Source: Lachnospiraceae bacterium
GTDB taxonomy: Bacteria; Bacillota; Clostridia; Lachnospirales; Lachnospiraceae
Assembly (NCBI GenBank): GCA_024696825.1
Contig: JAILGL010000096.1
Span: 1 to 64,000, forward strand
Direction: 5' to 3'
Length of the DNA stretch: 64,000 nt
A program made the translations under genes and the position numbers. Below, one piece after another: positions 10,922 through 21,597 of this stretch; the stretch's first letter is position 1; each line of letters begins with the position of its first letter. A model generated the notes under the pieces. That model was given only the letters and a program-made list of their open reading frames with translations, made no database searches and was not told the DNA's origin.

Positions 10922-11662
10922 TTACATAAAGCTTTCAAATCCATTCTCGTTAATCTCTGTAACAAGAGAACTGTCACCCTCTTTAACCATCCTACCATCT
11001 ACAAGTACGTGAGTTTTATCAACAGATAAAGCCTCTAAAATCTTAGTACTGTGAGTGATAATAATAAGGGCACCCTTAACCTCTTCTTTATAAATTCTAA
11101 TACCCTCTGATACTGTTCTAACAGCATCTACATCAAGACCGGAATCAGTCTCATCAAGGATAGCAAGCTTAGGCTTTAACATAAGAAGCTGTAATATCTC
11201 AGCTTTCTTCTTCTCTCCACCTGAGAAACCTACATTAAGGTCTCTTTCTGCATAGGTTGCATCCATATCTAAGGACTGCATAACCTTTTTAAGCTCTTTC
11301 TTAAAATCCCAAAGCTTAATTCTCTCACCTGTACGCTCCTCTAAAGCACTTCTAATAAAGTTACTAAGAGTTATACCAGGAACCTCTATAGGGTTCTGGA
11401 AAGATAAGAACATACCCTTTTTAGCCACCTTATCAGTAGTAAAATCAGTAATGTCTTCACCATCAAATAAAATACTTCCACCTGTTTTATCATATCTTGG
11501 GTTACCCATAAGAGCAAAACCCAAAGTTGATTTACCGGCACCGTTAGGTCCCATAATTACATGCGTCTCACCGCTGTTTATATCCAAATCAACACCATGA
11601 AGAATCTCTTTATCCTCTACATTAACCGTAAGATTCTTCACTTCAAGTAACTTAGACTGCAT
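10922..11662 (-). CDS. sufC: Fe-S assembly ATPase SufC
   Basis: ABC ATPase: MGPNGAGKSTLG, FSGGEKKKAEILQ, LAILDETDSGLD. Confidence 0.97.
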   Translation of the reverse strand: MQSKLLEVKNLTVNVEDKEILHGVDLDINSGETHVIMGPNGAGKSTLGFALMGNPRYDKTGGSILFDGEDITDFTTDKVAKKGMFLSFQNPIEVPGITLSNFIRSALEERTGERIKLWDFKKELKKVMQSLDMDATYAERDLNVGFSGGEKKKAEILQLLMLKPKLAILDETDSGLDVDAVRTVSEGIRIYKEEVKGALIIITHSTKILEALSVDKTHVLVDGRMVKEGDSSLVTEINENGFESFM

Positions 11663-11724
11663 TGTAAAAATCCTCTCTTCCTATATTTTATGCATAAAAT
11701 GCCTATTATTAGCCATACTATTCT

Positions 11725-11753
11725 ATTATAAACTTTTACCGCTTGAATGTAAA
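11725..11753 (-). promoter_or_regulatory. Sigma-70-type promoter for sufCBDSU
   Basis: Minus strand TTTACA-N17-TATAAT, about 60 bp upstream of sufC. Confidence 0.7.
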
Positions 11754-11764
11754 TATATAAATAC

Positions 11765-11812
11765 AAAAAAAAGAGTTTACCGCGCAGTTCTTTTTGCGAT
11801 AAACTCTTTTCA
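11765..11812 (-). terminator. Rho-independent terminator after the 1886-aa gene
   Basis: AAAGAGTTTA...TAAACTCTTT stem followed by a T run on minus strand (A run also present on the other side, so possibly bidirectional). Confidence 0.75.
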
Positions 11813-11898
11813 TTTTTTATATTATTTATAGCTACTGATATATATCAGTAATATTTAAAATAATTACTGTCTTACTACTTACTTATACGACTTTAGCA

Positions 11899-14800
11899 TT
11901 AGTCAAGATCGAAGAGATATACATCCTCAGATGTTGCTGTTTCTTCTTCTTCCTGTGGCTCTAAGTAGAGGTAAGCAACAGATACATGATTGTCTGTTTC
12001 AATAACAAACTTAACTGTGTTGTAGTTTGCATCATACTTGTTATAAAGAACGAAGTATGAGTTACGGTTCATTAAGTAGTTACCATCCTCTGTAGTAAAT
12101 CCGTTAGAAGAAGCATCAAGTCTGTAGTAATTCTTTCCTCTCTTCTCATAGATAGAAGTAATCTTCTTACTTGTACCAATCTCCTTATTATCAGATGTTG
12201 TACAGAGATAAGCATTAAACTTCTTAATCTTACCATAGAGCTTAAGCTTCTCTATTGGTGAGAAGAATATCTTGTTAGTGTTGTAAATAGTATTACCATC
12301 TGCATCAGACTGTGGATTAGCTGAAATCTTCTCAAGATCTGCTGTAGCAATACCACTTGCATCTGTATCAACACCCTCTCTCTCTCTAACCTTTTCAGCG
12401 AAGCTGTCTGGTCCATAGTAGAGAAGATCATAAGTATAAGCATGAGTAAAGATTTCTGTTACATTAGTTACAGCTGCATCAGAATCAACATTCTCATTAT
12501 CAGGATCTGAATTATCCTTATTCTCATCATATCCCTCTGGAGGAATGATTGTTGTATCTGTACCACCGTCACCTTCTGCAACTTCTCCTGTCTCACCCTT
12601 GTAGTACTCTTTATAGTTATAAGATGTCTTTTCATCTCTCTGTCCTGCAAGACCAAGTGAATAGAAGAACTTATCAACTAATGTCTTATTAGTTCCAAGA
12701 CTCGCCATCTCATATCCTGCAGAATCAGCATCAGTTACTGTAATCTCATCAAATACAGTCTTTTCCTTATCCTCATTATTAGGATTGATGTCTGTTACAT
12801 CAGTAATGATAACTGAAGGTGTTGACTGATTCTGAGCTGATACAAGTGTATTAATGAAGAGCTGTGTCTCCTGAGGTGTATTATTAGCATACTTAGTAGC
12901 TTTTCTAGCTGCCTTAGCATTACCACCTGCTAAATCAATACCACAATATGATACATTTGCAAGTGTGTATACATAGTAGTTATTAGCAGCATCATTTGGT
13001 GAAATACCATAGGTTGAAAGCTTCCAATTATCATCAGCACTGTAATCTGTTAAATCATGGAAATCTTTATCAATAGCCTTATCATCATAGTAATCACCAG
13101 CAAGTGAATACCAAACATTAACATTTGGATTATAAAGGTTAAGTGTATAATCCTTAGCTACTGTACCATAAATTCCGATGTTCTCATCGATTTCATATGG
13201 TGTCTGAGTTACAGCACCCTTGTTATTTCTTGAAATGTTAGAAGCACTCTGACCACCTGTACCAAAGTTAAGCCTTCCGCCTGAAACACTTACCCACTTC
13301 TTATTCTGGAATGGCTTGTAAGAATTATCATCAGCTGAACCATCTTCTAAAGCTCTAACATATGTATAATCCTTAACATCAGCGCTTATATCTGCTCCAT
13401 CAATCTTAAACTTAGAATCATAACCAGTTGCCTTAGAATCATATCTGTTAAGACCTAATACTCTCTTATATACTTCAAAGTTATCACTACCTGCATCACC
13501 TGAGTTAAGAGCGTCACCTGTAAATACGATTCTTGATCCTGCTGTAGCAACATATGCAATATATGAAACTGCACCAAAATCATTATATGATGCATCGTCA
13601 AGAAGCTCAGAAGCATCTGTTACAACGAGCATATTGTATGTTCTACCATCAGCAATTGTAAGGTCATTAGCTGTACCTGCCTCTGATGGATAGAAATAGT
13701 TAACTGTACTATCAACAGCTGTATACTTAGTTACATTTGCTGAACTCTCTGAAAGTCCATCAAACTTAGCTACATAATCACTAATTGAGATTGTCTCAAT
13801 TGTTATGCCATCATAGTAATCATAGAACTTAGAACCAGTCTTCTTAGTATATGTATAGAAATCACTTCCTGTATCCTTAAGAGCAAGCTCTAAGTTAGCA
13901 CTTGGATTATCAATCTTATCATCAGGTACTATCTGAAGAATCTTAAGATCACTATCATACTCTTCTCCTGTAGCTCCCTCTGACTTCTTAGTAAGTGCCT
14001 TATAAACCTCAGCACTAATACTTACTGAACCTCTAAGAATAGATGAATCATTTTCATTAGAAGTATTATAAATCTCAATCATGTATGTAAGGTTACCAAC
14101 TGCAAGTGCTTCCTTCATCTCTGATGAAAGTGAATTAAGATCAAGCACAAGTGAACCCTTATCGGTTGCATTATACTTACCACCTGTAGCACCCTTTATA
14201 GTAACACCTGCTACATCATTTCTATCTGATGAAGCTGAATCATAAAGAAGCTCATCTTCTCTACTACCCTTAGAATCTTCATCAATTATTCCATTATGAC
14301 TTGAGTCAAGATAAAGTCTTACACCATAAGTGCCTGAACCTGACTTGTTAATAGTATATGCAAATTCAACTTCTGTATCACTAGTTGTAAGGACCTTACC
14401 ATCAGGATCCTTTGTATATGAAATCTTTGACTTACAAAGTTCCTTAATATGATCAATTACGTCATCATCATAAAAATCTACCATTCCATATGCTGTATTA
14501 ACATTTCCATTTGAAGAACTGTCAGTAACATACTTTAAGTATGAACGCATATTAGAAGATGAATCTGTAAATTTATTAATACCATTCTTTAAGTTCTTAT
14601 CTAAAACAAGAATTCTCTTAGACTTAAAGAACTTAAGAAGTGAATTATACTTTGAAGTTGTTAAATCATTACCTGATGTTCTAGCTGTTCCGGATGAAAT
14701 AACATATTCATCTCCTACGTGAGTATAACTGAATCCACCTGAAAGATCACTACTGTTATAATTAACTAAATCTGTTGGATCATCACCAATTAAGTTAAAC

Positions 14801-17544
14801 TTACGAGTCTGGTTTCCGATAAATACCATATCATAATTGGTAGTAATATCATCAAGGTTACCATTAAGCTCATTAGTAGTCATGTAATACATCTCATATT
14901 CGCCATCATAATCAGTTGATGGAAGGTATGCCTTCAATACATTCTCTGAAAGAATGAAGTCATTACTTGGCTCAATTTCAAGAACCTTAAGAGCTATATC
15001 ACCATCAAGATCATCATCATCAGTATCACCACCACGGTTGTACTGAAGAAGGAAGTGAATGATATCAGCCCATGTGAAGGATGAAGTATCATCTAAGTTA
15101 GTATCACTCTCTTCGTCATTGAAGTAATCTTCAAGCTCATCATAACCATCAAGACCCGAATTAGAGTTTACATATGAAGTACCAAAAAGTGTTGTAATAA
15201 CGTTGTTACCATTATATACACAACCATAACCGTGAATAGCCTGGTTACTCTTTGGATTCAGGAATGAGTTACCATTCTGAGCATAAATCTTATATTTATC
15301 AATATAATTTACCTTGTTTCCAAATACATCTGTTGCAGTAATATAACTACCTGACTGCTTGTAATCACATGGTAAGAATGTCTGTGGACACCAGTATGTT
15401 GCAGCATCACCACTATGACTTGTACATGAACCTGTACCATTAATATCCTGTATTACCTTCTCACCATTAGAAGATCTCTTTCCTTCAACAAAGTAACTGT
15501 TAAAGTTAATAGGATCCATTAAGTTCTGCATAAGAAGGAACTTATATACATTATTATTTACACCTGAGTTACTGTATTTAATACCCTGAGTGTTCTCATC
15601 TAATGTTGTATATTCAAGATAGTTAGCAGAAACATTCTTTGTGAAATAATTACCTGTTCCCTGGAAAAGTGAAGCAGGATAAATGATTGGTGCTCTGTTC
15701 TTCTTATACATATCGAAGCCATTAACCTTCTTAAACATACGAAGTGCACAATCAAATGAAATATCATTCTGCTTACTTGAATCAGCCTTTAACTTTCCAA
15801 AGTCATCACCAAGCTGAGTCTTAGACTTTCCTGTATTAACTCTTATAGTTGAAGCTACAGGGTCATTATCATGGAAAGCAGTAAGAGCATCTGAACCAGA
15901 AAGACCAAATCTGTTATTGTATGAAAGAATACTATCAAAGAACTTTCCGCTTCCATTCATACCTGTTTCATCTGCCTGATGTAAGTACATAAGGTCTGCT
16001 CTGTCAATCCACTCTGGATGCTCAACAAGTTCCCAAGGCTCTGCAACCTTATAAACTATACTGTAATTTTCAACTGCATCCTTGCCCTTTTTATACATGT
16101 TCAAGCAGTTTGTAAAGAAGTCATTTAAGCAAATAAGCTTAGAGTTATTAACAGTTACATAATAACCTGTATCAGTTCTGGTTGTATATTCTCTGTCACC
16201 TAATGTAAATGAAATCTTATCTGTAGCTGAATCAGCACGTCTGTTATAGTTTCCTGTTTTCTTAATATTCGTTATAGTTGCACTATTAAGAGAAGTTGTA
16301 TCGGTTTCAAGTGAAACCCAAATCCATGAACCGTTACCATAACCTACATTAACAAAGTTTGGTGCATATTTGCCACTGTAAACAGTAGTATCTTCATGGT
16401 TCATAGCTATATTATCAAAATTATAAAAACTATTTAAGTAATTGTTTAAGGCAGTCTCTGCTTTTGTCTTAGCATCATCTGTTGTTGCAGAATCAATATC
16501 AGCCTGAAGTGCTGCTACCTTATCTGCAAAATCCTTCTTAACCTCATCCTTGAAAGACTCAATCATAACATTTCTGATAACACTCATCTCAGTCTGTCCA
16601 TCAGAGTTATAATAGAAGTTCCAATTTGAAAGGCCTGATTTTTCCTGGAAATACTTTGTATAGCATGATAAGCCATATCTATACCAATCTGTTCCCATAT
16701 TACTTCTTATATCTGCTATACTGCCACCTTTTTCAGCGACAAGTTCAGCTTCATGCTCTGAACAGAAAAGATCAAAGAAAGCTACCTTAAGAGCATTATC
16801 AGTTGAATACTTTTCTTTCATCTTGGTCTCAGCCATTGCATCAAGACAATAATCCTGGATATAGCCTACCTTATCATTAGTAGTAAGCTTTTCTCCTGCG
16901 TACTTAAATGTACCCTTACCAGTACCAACATATTCATAATAACCTGCACAAGAAAGCTCATCTGTCGCTTTCTTTCTCCAGTCCTTGGTATAATACTGCT
17001 GGTTACACTGATCACTGGTAAATCCCTCAGCACCGTAGTTCTTTTCTTCATAAATATGCTCATCTATAAATACCTTTGAAACCTGAGCATACTGTGTCTG
17101 AATATTAGGAAAACTACCAATAGAAAAACCACCATTAGAAGTACCAACACCACCTGCATTAGAACCACATTTTAAGAAAGTCTCACCCATATCAAATGGC
17201 TGACAACCATCAATCATGTAACCGAAAAATGCATAGTTACTGTTAGGTGTAATCTCAAGAACTAAAAATGGGTTCTCTGGAGTACCTAAAGTCTTAGCAT
17301 AATCGCTATCTGCGGTATAAATACCGTCTCCATCACTATCACTAATCTTCTTGTTAAAGTCTGAGAGTTCATTAACTACACCACGTGAAATCTTACTGGT
17401 AGTAGTATCATCTGCAGCCTTTGAACTAAAGATATGATGAACTAAGAAATAAGCCCCTGTAGCAACTACTACTATCGCAAGTATAGCAACAGCCAGTAAT
17501 CTTAAGGATTTACCTCTGTTCATTGCCTTCGCCTTTCCATTCAT
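11899..17544 (-). CDS. Very large membrane-anchored extracellular protein, DUF5057-like, pilus-locus associated
   Basis: N-terminal single TM (LRLLAVAILAIVVVATGAYFLV), about 1880 aa extracellular; repeated VLEIxPS/T motifs (FLVLEITPNSN, LKVLEIEPSND, LKILQIVPDD). Confidence 0.6.
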   Translation of the reverse strand: MNGKAKAMNRGKSLRLLAVAILAIVVVATGAYFLVHHIFSSKAADDTTTSKISRGVVNELSDFNKKISDSDGDGIYTADSDYAKTLGTPENPFLVLEITPNSNYAFFGYMIDGCQPFDMGETFLKCGSNAGGVGTSNGGFSIGSFPNIQTQYAQVSKVFIDEHIYEEKNYGAEGFTSDQCNQQYYTKDWRKKATDELSCAGYYEYVGTGKGTFKYAGEKLTTNDKVGYIQDYCLDAMAETKMKEKYSTDNALKVAFFDLFCSEHEAELVAEKGGSIADIRSNMGTDWYRYGLSCYTKYFQEKSGLSNWNFYYNSDGQTEMSVIRNVMIESFKDEVKKDFADKVAALQADIDSATTDDAKTKAETALNNYLNSFYNFDNIAMNHEDTTVYSGKYAPNFVNVGYGNGSWIWVSLETDTTSLNSATITNIKKTGNYNRRADSATDKISFTLGDREYTTRTDTGYYVTVNNSKLICLNDFFTNCLNMYKKGKDAVENYSIVYKVAEPWELVEHPEWIDRADLMYLHQADETGMNGSGKFFDSILSYNNRFGLSGSDALTAFHDNDPVASTIRVNTGKSKTQLGDDFGKLKADSSKQNDISFDCALRMFKKVNGFDMYKKNRAPIIYPASLFQGTGNYFTKNVSANYLEYTTLDENTQGIKYSNSGVNNNVYKFLLMQNLMDPINFNSYFVEGKRSSNGEKVIQDINGTGSCTSHSGDAATYWCPQTFLPCDYKQSGSYITATDVFGNKVNYIDKYKIYAQNGNSFLNPKSNQAIHGYGCVYNGNNVITTLFGTSYVNSNSGLDGYDELEDYFNDEESDTNLDDTSSFTWADIIHFLLQYNRGGDTDDDDLDGDIALKVLEIEPSNDFILSENVLKAYLPSTDYDGEYEMYYMTTNELNGNLDDITTNYDMVFIGNQTRKFNLIGDDPTDLVNYNSSDLSGGFSYTHVGDEYVISSGTARTSGNDLTTSKYNSLLKFFKSKRILVLDKNLKNGINKFTDSSSNMRSYLKYVTDSSSNGNVNTAYGMVDFYDDDVIDHIKELCKSKISYTKDPDGKVLTTSDTEVEFAYTINKSGSGTYGVRLYLDSSHNGIIDEDSKGSREDELLYDSASSDRNDVAGVTIKGATGGKYNATDKGSLVLDLNSLSSEMKEALAVGNLTYMIEIYNTSNENDSSILRGSVSISAEVYKALTKKSEGATGEEYDSDLKILQIVPDDKIDNPSANLELALKDTGSDFYTYTKKTGSKFYDYYDGITIETISISDYVAKFDGLSESSANVTKYTAVDSTVNYFYPSEAGTANDLTIADGRTYNMLVVTDASELLDDASYNDFGAVSYIAYVATAGSRIVFTGDALNSGDAGSDNFEVYKRVLGLNRYDSKATGYDSKFKIDGADISADVKDYTYVRALEDGSADDNSYKPFQNKKWVSVSGGRLNFGTGGQSASNISRNNKGAVTQTPYEIDENIGIYGTVAKDYTLNLYNPNVNVWYSLAGDYYDDKAIDKDFHDLTDYSADDNWKLSTYGISPNDAANNYYVYTLANVSYCGIDLAGGNAKAARKATKYANNTPQETQLFINTLVSAQNQSTPSVIITDVTDINPNNEDKEKTVFDEITVTDADSAGYEMASLGTNKTLVDKFFYSLGLAGQRDEKTSYNYKEYYKGETGEVAEGDGGTDTTIIPPEGYDENKDNSDPDNENVDSDAAVTNVTEIFTHAYTYDLLYYGPDSFAEKVREREGVDTDASGIATADLEKISANPQSDADGNTIYNTNKIFFSPIEKLKLYGKIKKFNAYLCTTSDNKEIGTSKKITSIYEKRGKNYYRLDASSNGFTTEDGNYLMNRNSYFVLYNKYDANYNTVKFVIETDNHVSVAYLYLEPQEEEETATSEDVYLFDLD

Positions 17545-17781
17545 AACAAATGCCTCCATTCTCTTAAATAGTTAAATAGTTAATAATTTTTATAACAGGC
17601 AATATGTCTCCATAATTCGCCTATATTCTAATATCTATTATAAAATTTACCGTATAATAAAACAACTTAAAAATAATTAAGAATTCTTCATTTTTTGTCA
17701 TTTTTTGGACTTTTTTGAAAGAATTATTTTTCTAAAATTTTTTAATCCAAAAATCGTCTCAAACCCCTATAAACACTTAAA

Positions 17782-17814
17782 AAGCGCCGATTCTAATATT
17801 TAGAATCGACGCTT
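17782..17814 (-). terminator. Terminator after the minor pilin genes
   Basis: AAGCGCCGATTCTA/TAGAATCGACGCTT stem with TTTTT on minus strand. Confidence 0.7.
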
Positions 17815-17898
17815 ATTATTATTTAAATATTATGATAGTTTCTTAAGAATTGTTTCATTTTCTTAAGATTTATAACTAAATTATCAACAATTACCTCA

Positions 17899-18465
17899 TT
17901 AAGGCGTTTTTACAGCCGGACCTGAAGCAACCTCATTACGAATCTTAAAGGTCTGTGTATCTGAAAACTTAGCAATCTTATTCTTCATGGTAACACCTAT
18001 TTTAACGGAACCATTAGTATCTATTTTAGATACATTGGCATTAAAGCTTTCAACATACTCTGCCATAAGATTCTCATCACTTACAATACTTGGAATAGTT
18101 GTATCAGGATCATCATACTCCTTAAAATACAAGCATTTCTTAGTGCCATCATATTGAACAACCTTTATATTACTAGCAGCCTTCGTACCATAGTCAGAAG
18201 TTTTAGCAACTGTTCTGTCTGGTGTATAGAAAACCAAGGTATTAGTACTGCTGTCATAGGTTATATACTGTGACTGCATAGCCATAGTTTCAAGCTGAGC
18301 CATAAGAGTCTGTGTCTGAAGCTGTAAATCTACAGTACTTTTAGTATTCTTATAACTCTTAGTACCATTAACCAAGAAAACAAGAATGGCACCTGATATT
18401 ACAACCATCATTCCGACAGCTATAACCATTTCAACCAGAGTATAACCTTTATTATTATTTTTCAT
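17899..18465 (-). CDS. Type IV pilin-like protein with prepilin N-terminus
   Basis: NNNKGYTLVEMVIAVGMMVVISGAILVF class III signal; start after GGAGG RBS. Confidence 0.85.
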   Translation of the reverse strand: MKNNNKGYTLVEMVIAVGMMVVISGAILVFLVNGTKSYKNTKSTVDLQLQTQTLMAQLETMAMQSQYITYDSSTNTLVFYTPDRTVAKTSDYGTKAASNIKVVQYDGTKKCLYFKEYDDPDTTIPSIVSDENLMAEYVESFNANVSKIDTNGSVKIGVTMKNKIAKFSDTQTFKIRNEVASGPAVKTP

Positions 18466-18516
18466 ACCCTTTCCTCCAATTATCATTAATTATCACAACC
18501 TATTATCACTTAATTA

Positions 18517-19095
18517 CTATTTTTTAGTAAGCGTATGTCTTCCAGTAGTCTTAATCATCTTAATCTGGAACTTTCCATCAGAGCCTTCCAAATATATAGT
18601 AGCAGTTGTGAAATCATTAATTGTACTAAAATCTCCACCTAGCTGACAAACCTTAAAGGAACCATCAGCTTTATTATAACCAATCTTTAATATGTCACCT
18701 GAAATCTCTGTTTTTCCACCAGACACTCCGAAGTACATTTTAATATTACCAGGTATAACAAAACCTTTTTTCTTAATAGTAGAAGTAACAGCTGATGAAT
18801 TAGTAGCACCATCCTGTCCTAATGTGTTATCAATAACAGCCTTATACTCATCACCATCTTTAAACACATACATATAATAACCATTCGTGGAAGTATCTTT
18901 ACTCATGGTAGATACAAGGATGGTGTCAAGCTTACTATTAAGAAGCTCTGAACCCTTTCTAGCCTTAGCATTACCAATATAAGCCATCATACCAATTATA
19001 CTTGAAGCTAAGATTGCCATAATAGCAATGGTAATTATAAGCTCTATAAGAGAAAAACCAGCTTTACTTAAATCTTTACACTTTTTCACTTTCAT
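18517..19095 (-). CDS. Type IV pilin-like protein with prepilin N-terminus
   Basis: KAGFSLIELIITIAIMAILASSIIGM. Confidence 0.87.
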   Translation of the reverse strand: MKVKKCKDLSKAGFSLIELIITIAIMAILASSIIGMMAYIGNAKARKGSELLNSKLDTILVSTMSKDTSTNGYYMYVFKDGDEYKAVIDNTLGQDGATNSSAVTSTIKKKGFVIPGNIKMYFGVSGGKTEISGDILKIGYNKADGSFKVCQLGGDFSTINDFTTATIYLEGSDGKFQIKMIKTTGRHTLTKK

Positions 19096-19109
19096 GCACC
19101 TCCTCACCA

Positions 19110-21572
19110 TTAATCTACATTCTTAACCCAGTTAATGGTAGATACATTACTGGTCTTACTGTGTTCAGCTTCATCTTTTTCTTCAACAGCTTTTCTGTAG
19201 AAAGGCTGGAATGCATTGTATACAAGATTATACGCCTCATCATCACTTCTTGCTGCGTCATCAAGAAGAGCAGCTATAAGTTCTGAATCAGCTGTAAGCT
19301 TACTTCCTGCGTTGTTATTAAGTATAACATCACCACCGGAGATAATAAGACCATTAAAGCTTGTTGCTTCAACATTTACATTACCTGTAGCAATTATTAT
19401 ACCATTGTCTCCATCAGAGTTCCTAAGGTTAATAGCTGTTGCAGGATTATCAACAATCCATACAAGGCAATCTACACCATCAACAGTCACATGCATTTTA
19501 ACAGGACCATTCAATGAAACATAATCTGTAACCTTAGTTCTATCTATAAGAGTATCAAAGAGATTACTCTTATAATTACCCGTTGTATCAAGCCCTGACT
19601 TAGTATTAGAAGTACCACTATCTCTAAGTCTGTACTCTCCTGCTGATGCCATATTAAGAGCTTCCTCACATTCATCAAGAAGTGAAAGCTGCTTAGATGT
19701 ATACTGCTGATTAAGATTCTTCTCAAATATAATAAGCGAAGAATTAATATCTGTAGGATCAGCATTAGAAACCTTAACACTTACATCACCTGCAGCATTT
19801 AAATCATAAAGGATATTTCCTGCTGAAGTAATAAGTGCACTAGCCTTACTAGATGATATAATACCATACTGTTTATTTAAGTTATTAATATTACCAGTTG
19901 TATTCTGTGTTCCTGTCATAAACTTGCTGTAGAATCTCTCTGCACTACTATGAGTTGCATCCTTAGCAGGATCAACCATAAGGTAGAAGTACTGAATCTC
20001 TTCAGCTTCGATATCTACATCATGACGATAGTAGCACTTAACAGGCTGATCATCATAGTAATACTCTGAACAATCAAAGCCTAAATACTTATCACTATAA
20101 CTCTTATAATCAAACATATAAGTCTGTGAATTATAGGTAAACTTTTTAGTTTTATTAGCAGTCTCAGCTGCATCTGTACTACAGGTTTTAATATACTTAG
20201 CTGGTATAAAGTAAGCTATCTGGTTAGACTTAACTGTCATAGATTCACCAAGAGCAAGAGCTGAGTTCTTAGCAACTGCATTAGCGTCCTCTGTAGAACC
20301 AGCATGTGGCTTATTGGAAATATATGATGTACCTGCTACAAGCATTCTGTCAAGGTTAGAGAAGTTAAAGTTCTGACCCTTACCATTGAGAGATATAGCA
20401 CTACTGTCATATGAAGCAATATTAGTTAAATCATAATTACCAGCCGCATTTGTTACCATGTTATTAACATCATTAAAGTTATAACCAAAATATGAACCTT
20501 CAAGAGAAACCTCATCAAATCTATCAGTAACACTTAAGTCGTCTGCTACATTAATATGAGATCTTTCTCCTGTAATATTCAATGTGTTGTGCTTACCAGC
20601 CTTCTTCTGAGCATCTGAATAAGCATCTGTTTTTTGTGTTGCTATATTCTCAGCCCAAATATAACTGTCTACACCTGCAGTTAATGGATTAAGACTTACA
20701 TTAGCATTACTTCTAAGTAATACATCACCCCTTGTAATAATCTCATTAGCTGAAATGTTTATATTAGCACCATCTGAAAGAATACCTACATAAGAATCAT
20801 CATCTCCTGAAGTTCTGTTAATGGTTCCTGTATAAACACTACCTATAAGGTCATACACACCACTAATAGTACCCGGCTGATTATAAAGCTGATCATCAGC
20901 TATAACTATATAATCAAGATACTTAGACTTGGAATCAAGAGTAATATCAGGAACACCAATCTTAATATCAGTGGTAATACTGGTATAATAACCCATGGTA
21001 CTCTTATTCTTAACTCTTACATTCTTAAGAACTATATAACCTTCATCAAAATAATACTCTATCTTATTATCCTTAGAAGAACTATGCTTTGTATAATATG
21101 ATGTCTTACTCTTACCTAATACAGTAAGATAATCCAAAAGCTTATTATCGTTATAATATAATTCTTCATTATTTTTAATCTTATCATCAATCTTTGCTAT
21201 AGTTGACTGATTGGTTCCTTCAGAAGATCCCAGTGCCAAAGCATGTATCATATTGGTAAGGAATTCTTCTTTATAGGTATCTGAAAGCTTAGTACCTGAA
21301 GAACCACTTGAAGCCTTATTAAAATTACTAAGAGCTGTACTGTAGCAATCCTGTGCATATACAGCAGATTCATTTTTAAGTCCTGTAGTTAAAAGATCTA
21401 CAACTGACTCAGTATCATAAAAATTAGTAGCTCCATGCTTCTGTGCAGCTTTAAGTCTTATATTATTAATAGTCATGGTTATGACTGTTACACCAAGTAT
21501 AGTCATAAAGGTCATGGCTATCATAACCATAGCAAGAGATGAACCTCTTTTATCTTTAAGTAATCTTTTCAT
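19110..21572 (-). CDS. Large PilX-like minor pilin/pilus assembly protein (820 aa)
   Basis: KRGSSLAMVMIAMTFMTILGVTVITM hydrophobic N-terminus, position among minor pilin genes. Confidence 0.65.
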   Translation of the reverse strand: MKRLLKDKRGSSLAMVMIAMTFMTILGVTVITMTINNIRLKAAQKHGATNFYDTESVVDLLTTGLKNESAVYAQDCYSTALSNFNKASSGSSGTKLSDTYKEEFLTNMIHALALGSSEGTNQSTIAKIDDKIKNNEELYYNDNKLLDYLTVLGKSKTSYYTKHSSSKDNKIEYYFDEGYIVLKNVRVKNKSTMGYYTSITTDIKIGVPDITLDSKSKYLDYIVIADDQLYNQPGTISGVYDLIGSVYTGTINRTSGDDDSYVGILSDGANINISANEIITRGDVLLRSNANVSLNPLTAGVDSYIWAENIATQKTDAYSDAQKKAGKHNTLNITGERSHINVADDLSVTDRFDEVSLEGSYFGYNFNDVNNMVTNAAGNYDLTNIASYDSSAISLNGKGQNFNFSNLDRMLVAGTSYISNKPHAGSTEDANAVAKNSALALGESMTVKSNQIAYFIPAKYIKTCSTDAAETANKTKKFTYNSQTYMFDYKSYSDKYLGFDCSEYYYDDQPVKCYYRHDVDIEAEEIQYFYLMVDPAKDATHSSAERFYSKFMTGTQNTTGNINNLNKQYGIISSSKASALITSAGNILYDLNAAGDVSVKVSNADPTDINSSLIIFEKNLNQQYTSKQLSLLDECEEALNMASAGEYRLRDSGTSNTKSGLDTTGNYKSNLFDTLIDRTKVTDYVSLNGPVKMHVTVDGVDCLVWIVDNPATAINLRNSDGDNGIIIATGNVNVEATSFNGLIISGGDVILNNNAGSKLTADSELIAALLDDAARSDDEAYNLVYNAFQPFYRKAVEEKDEAEHSKTSNVSTINWVKNVD

Positions 21573-21597
21573 ACTCTTATCTCCTCTTTATGTTCTA

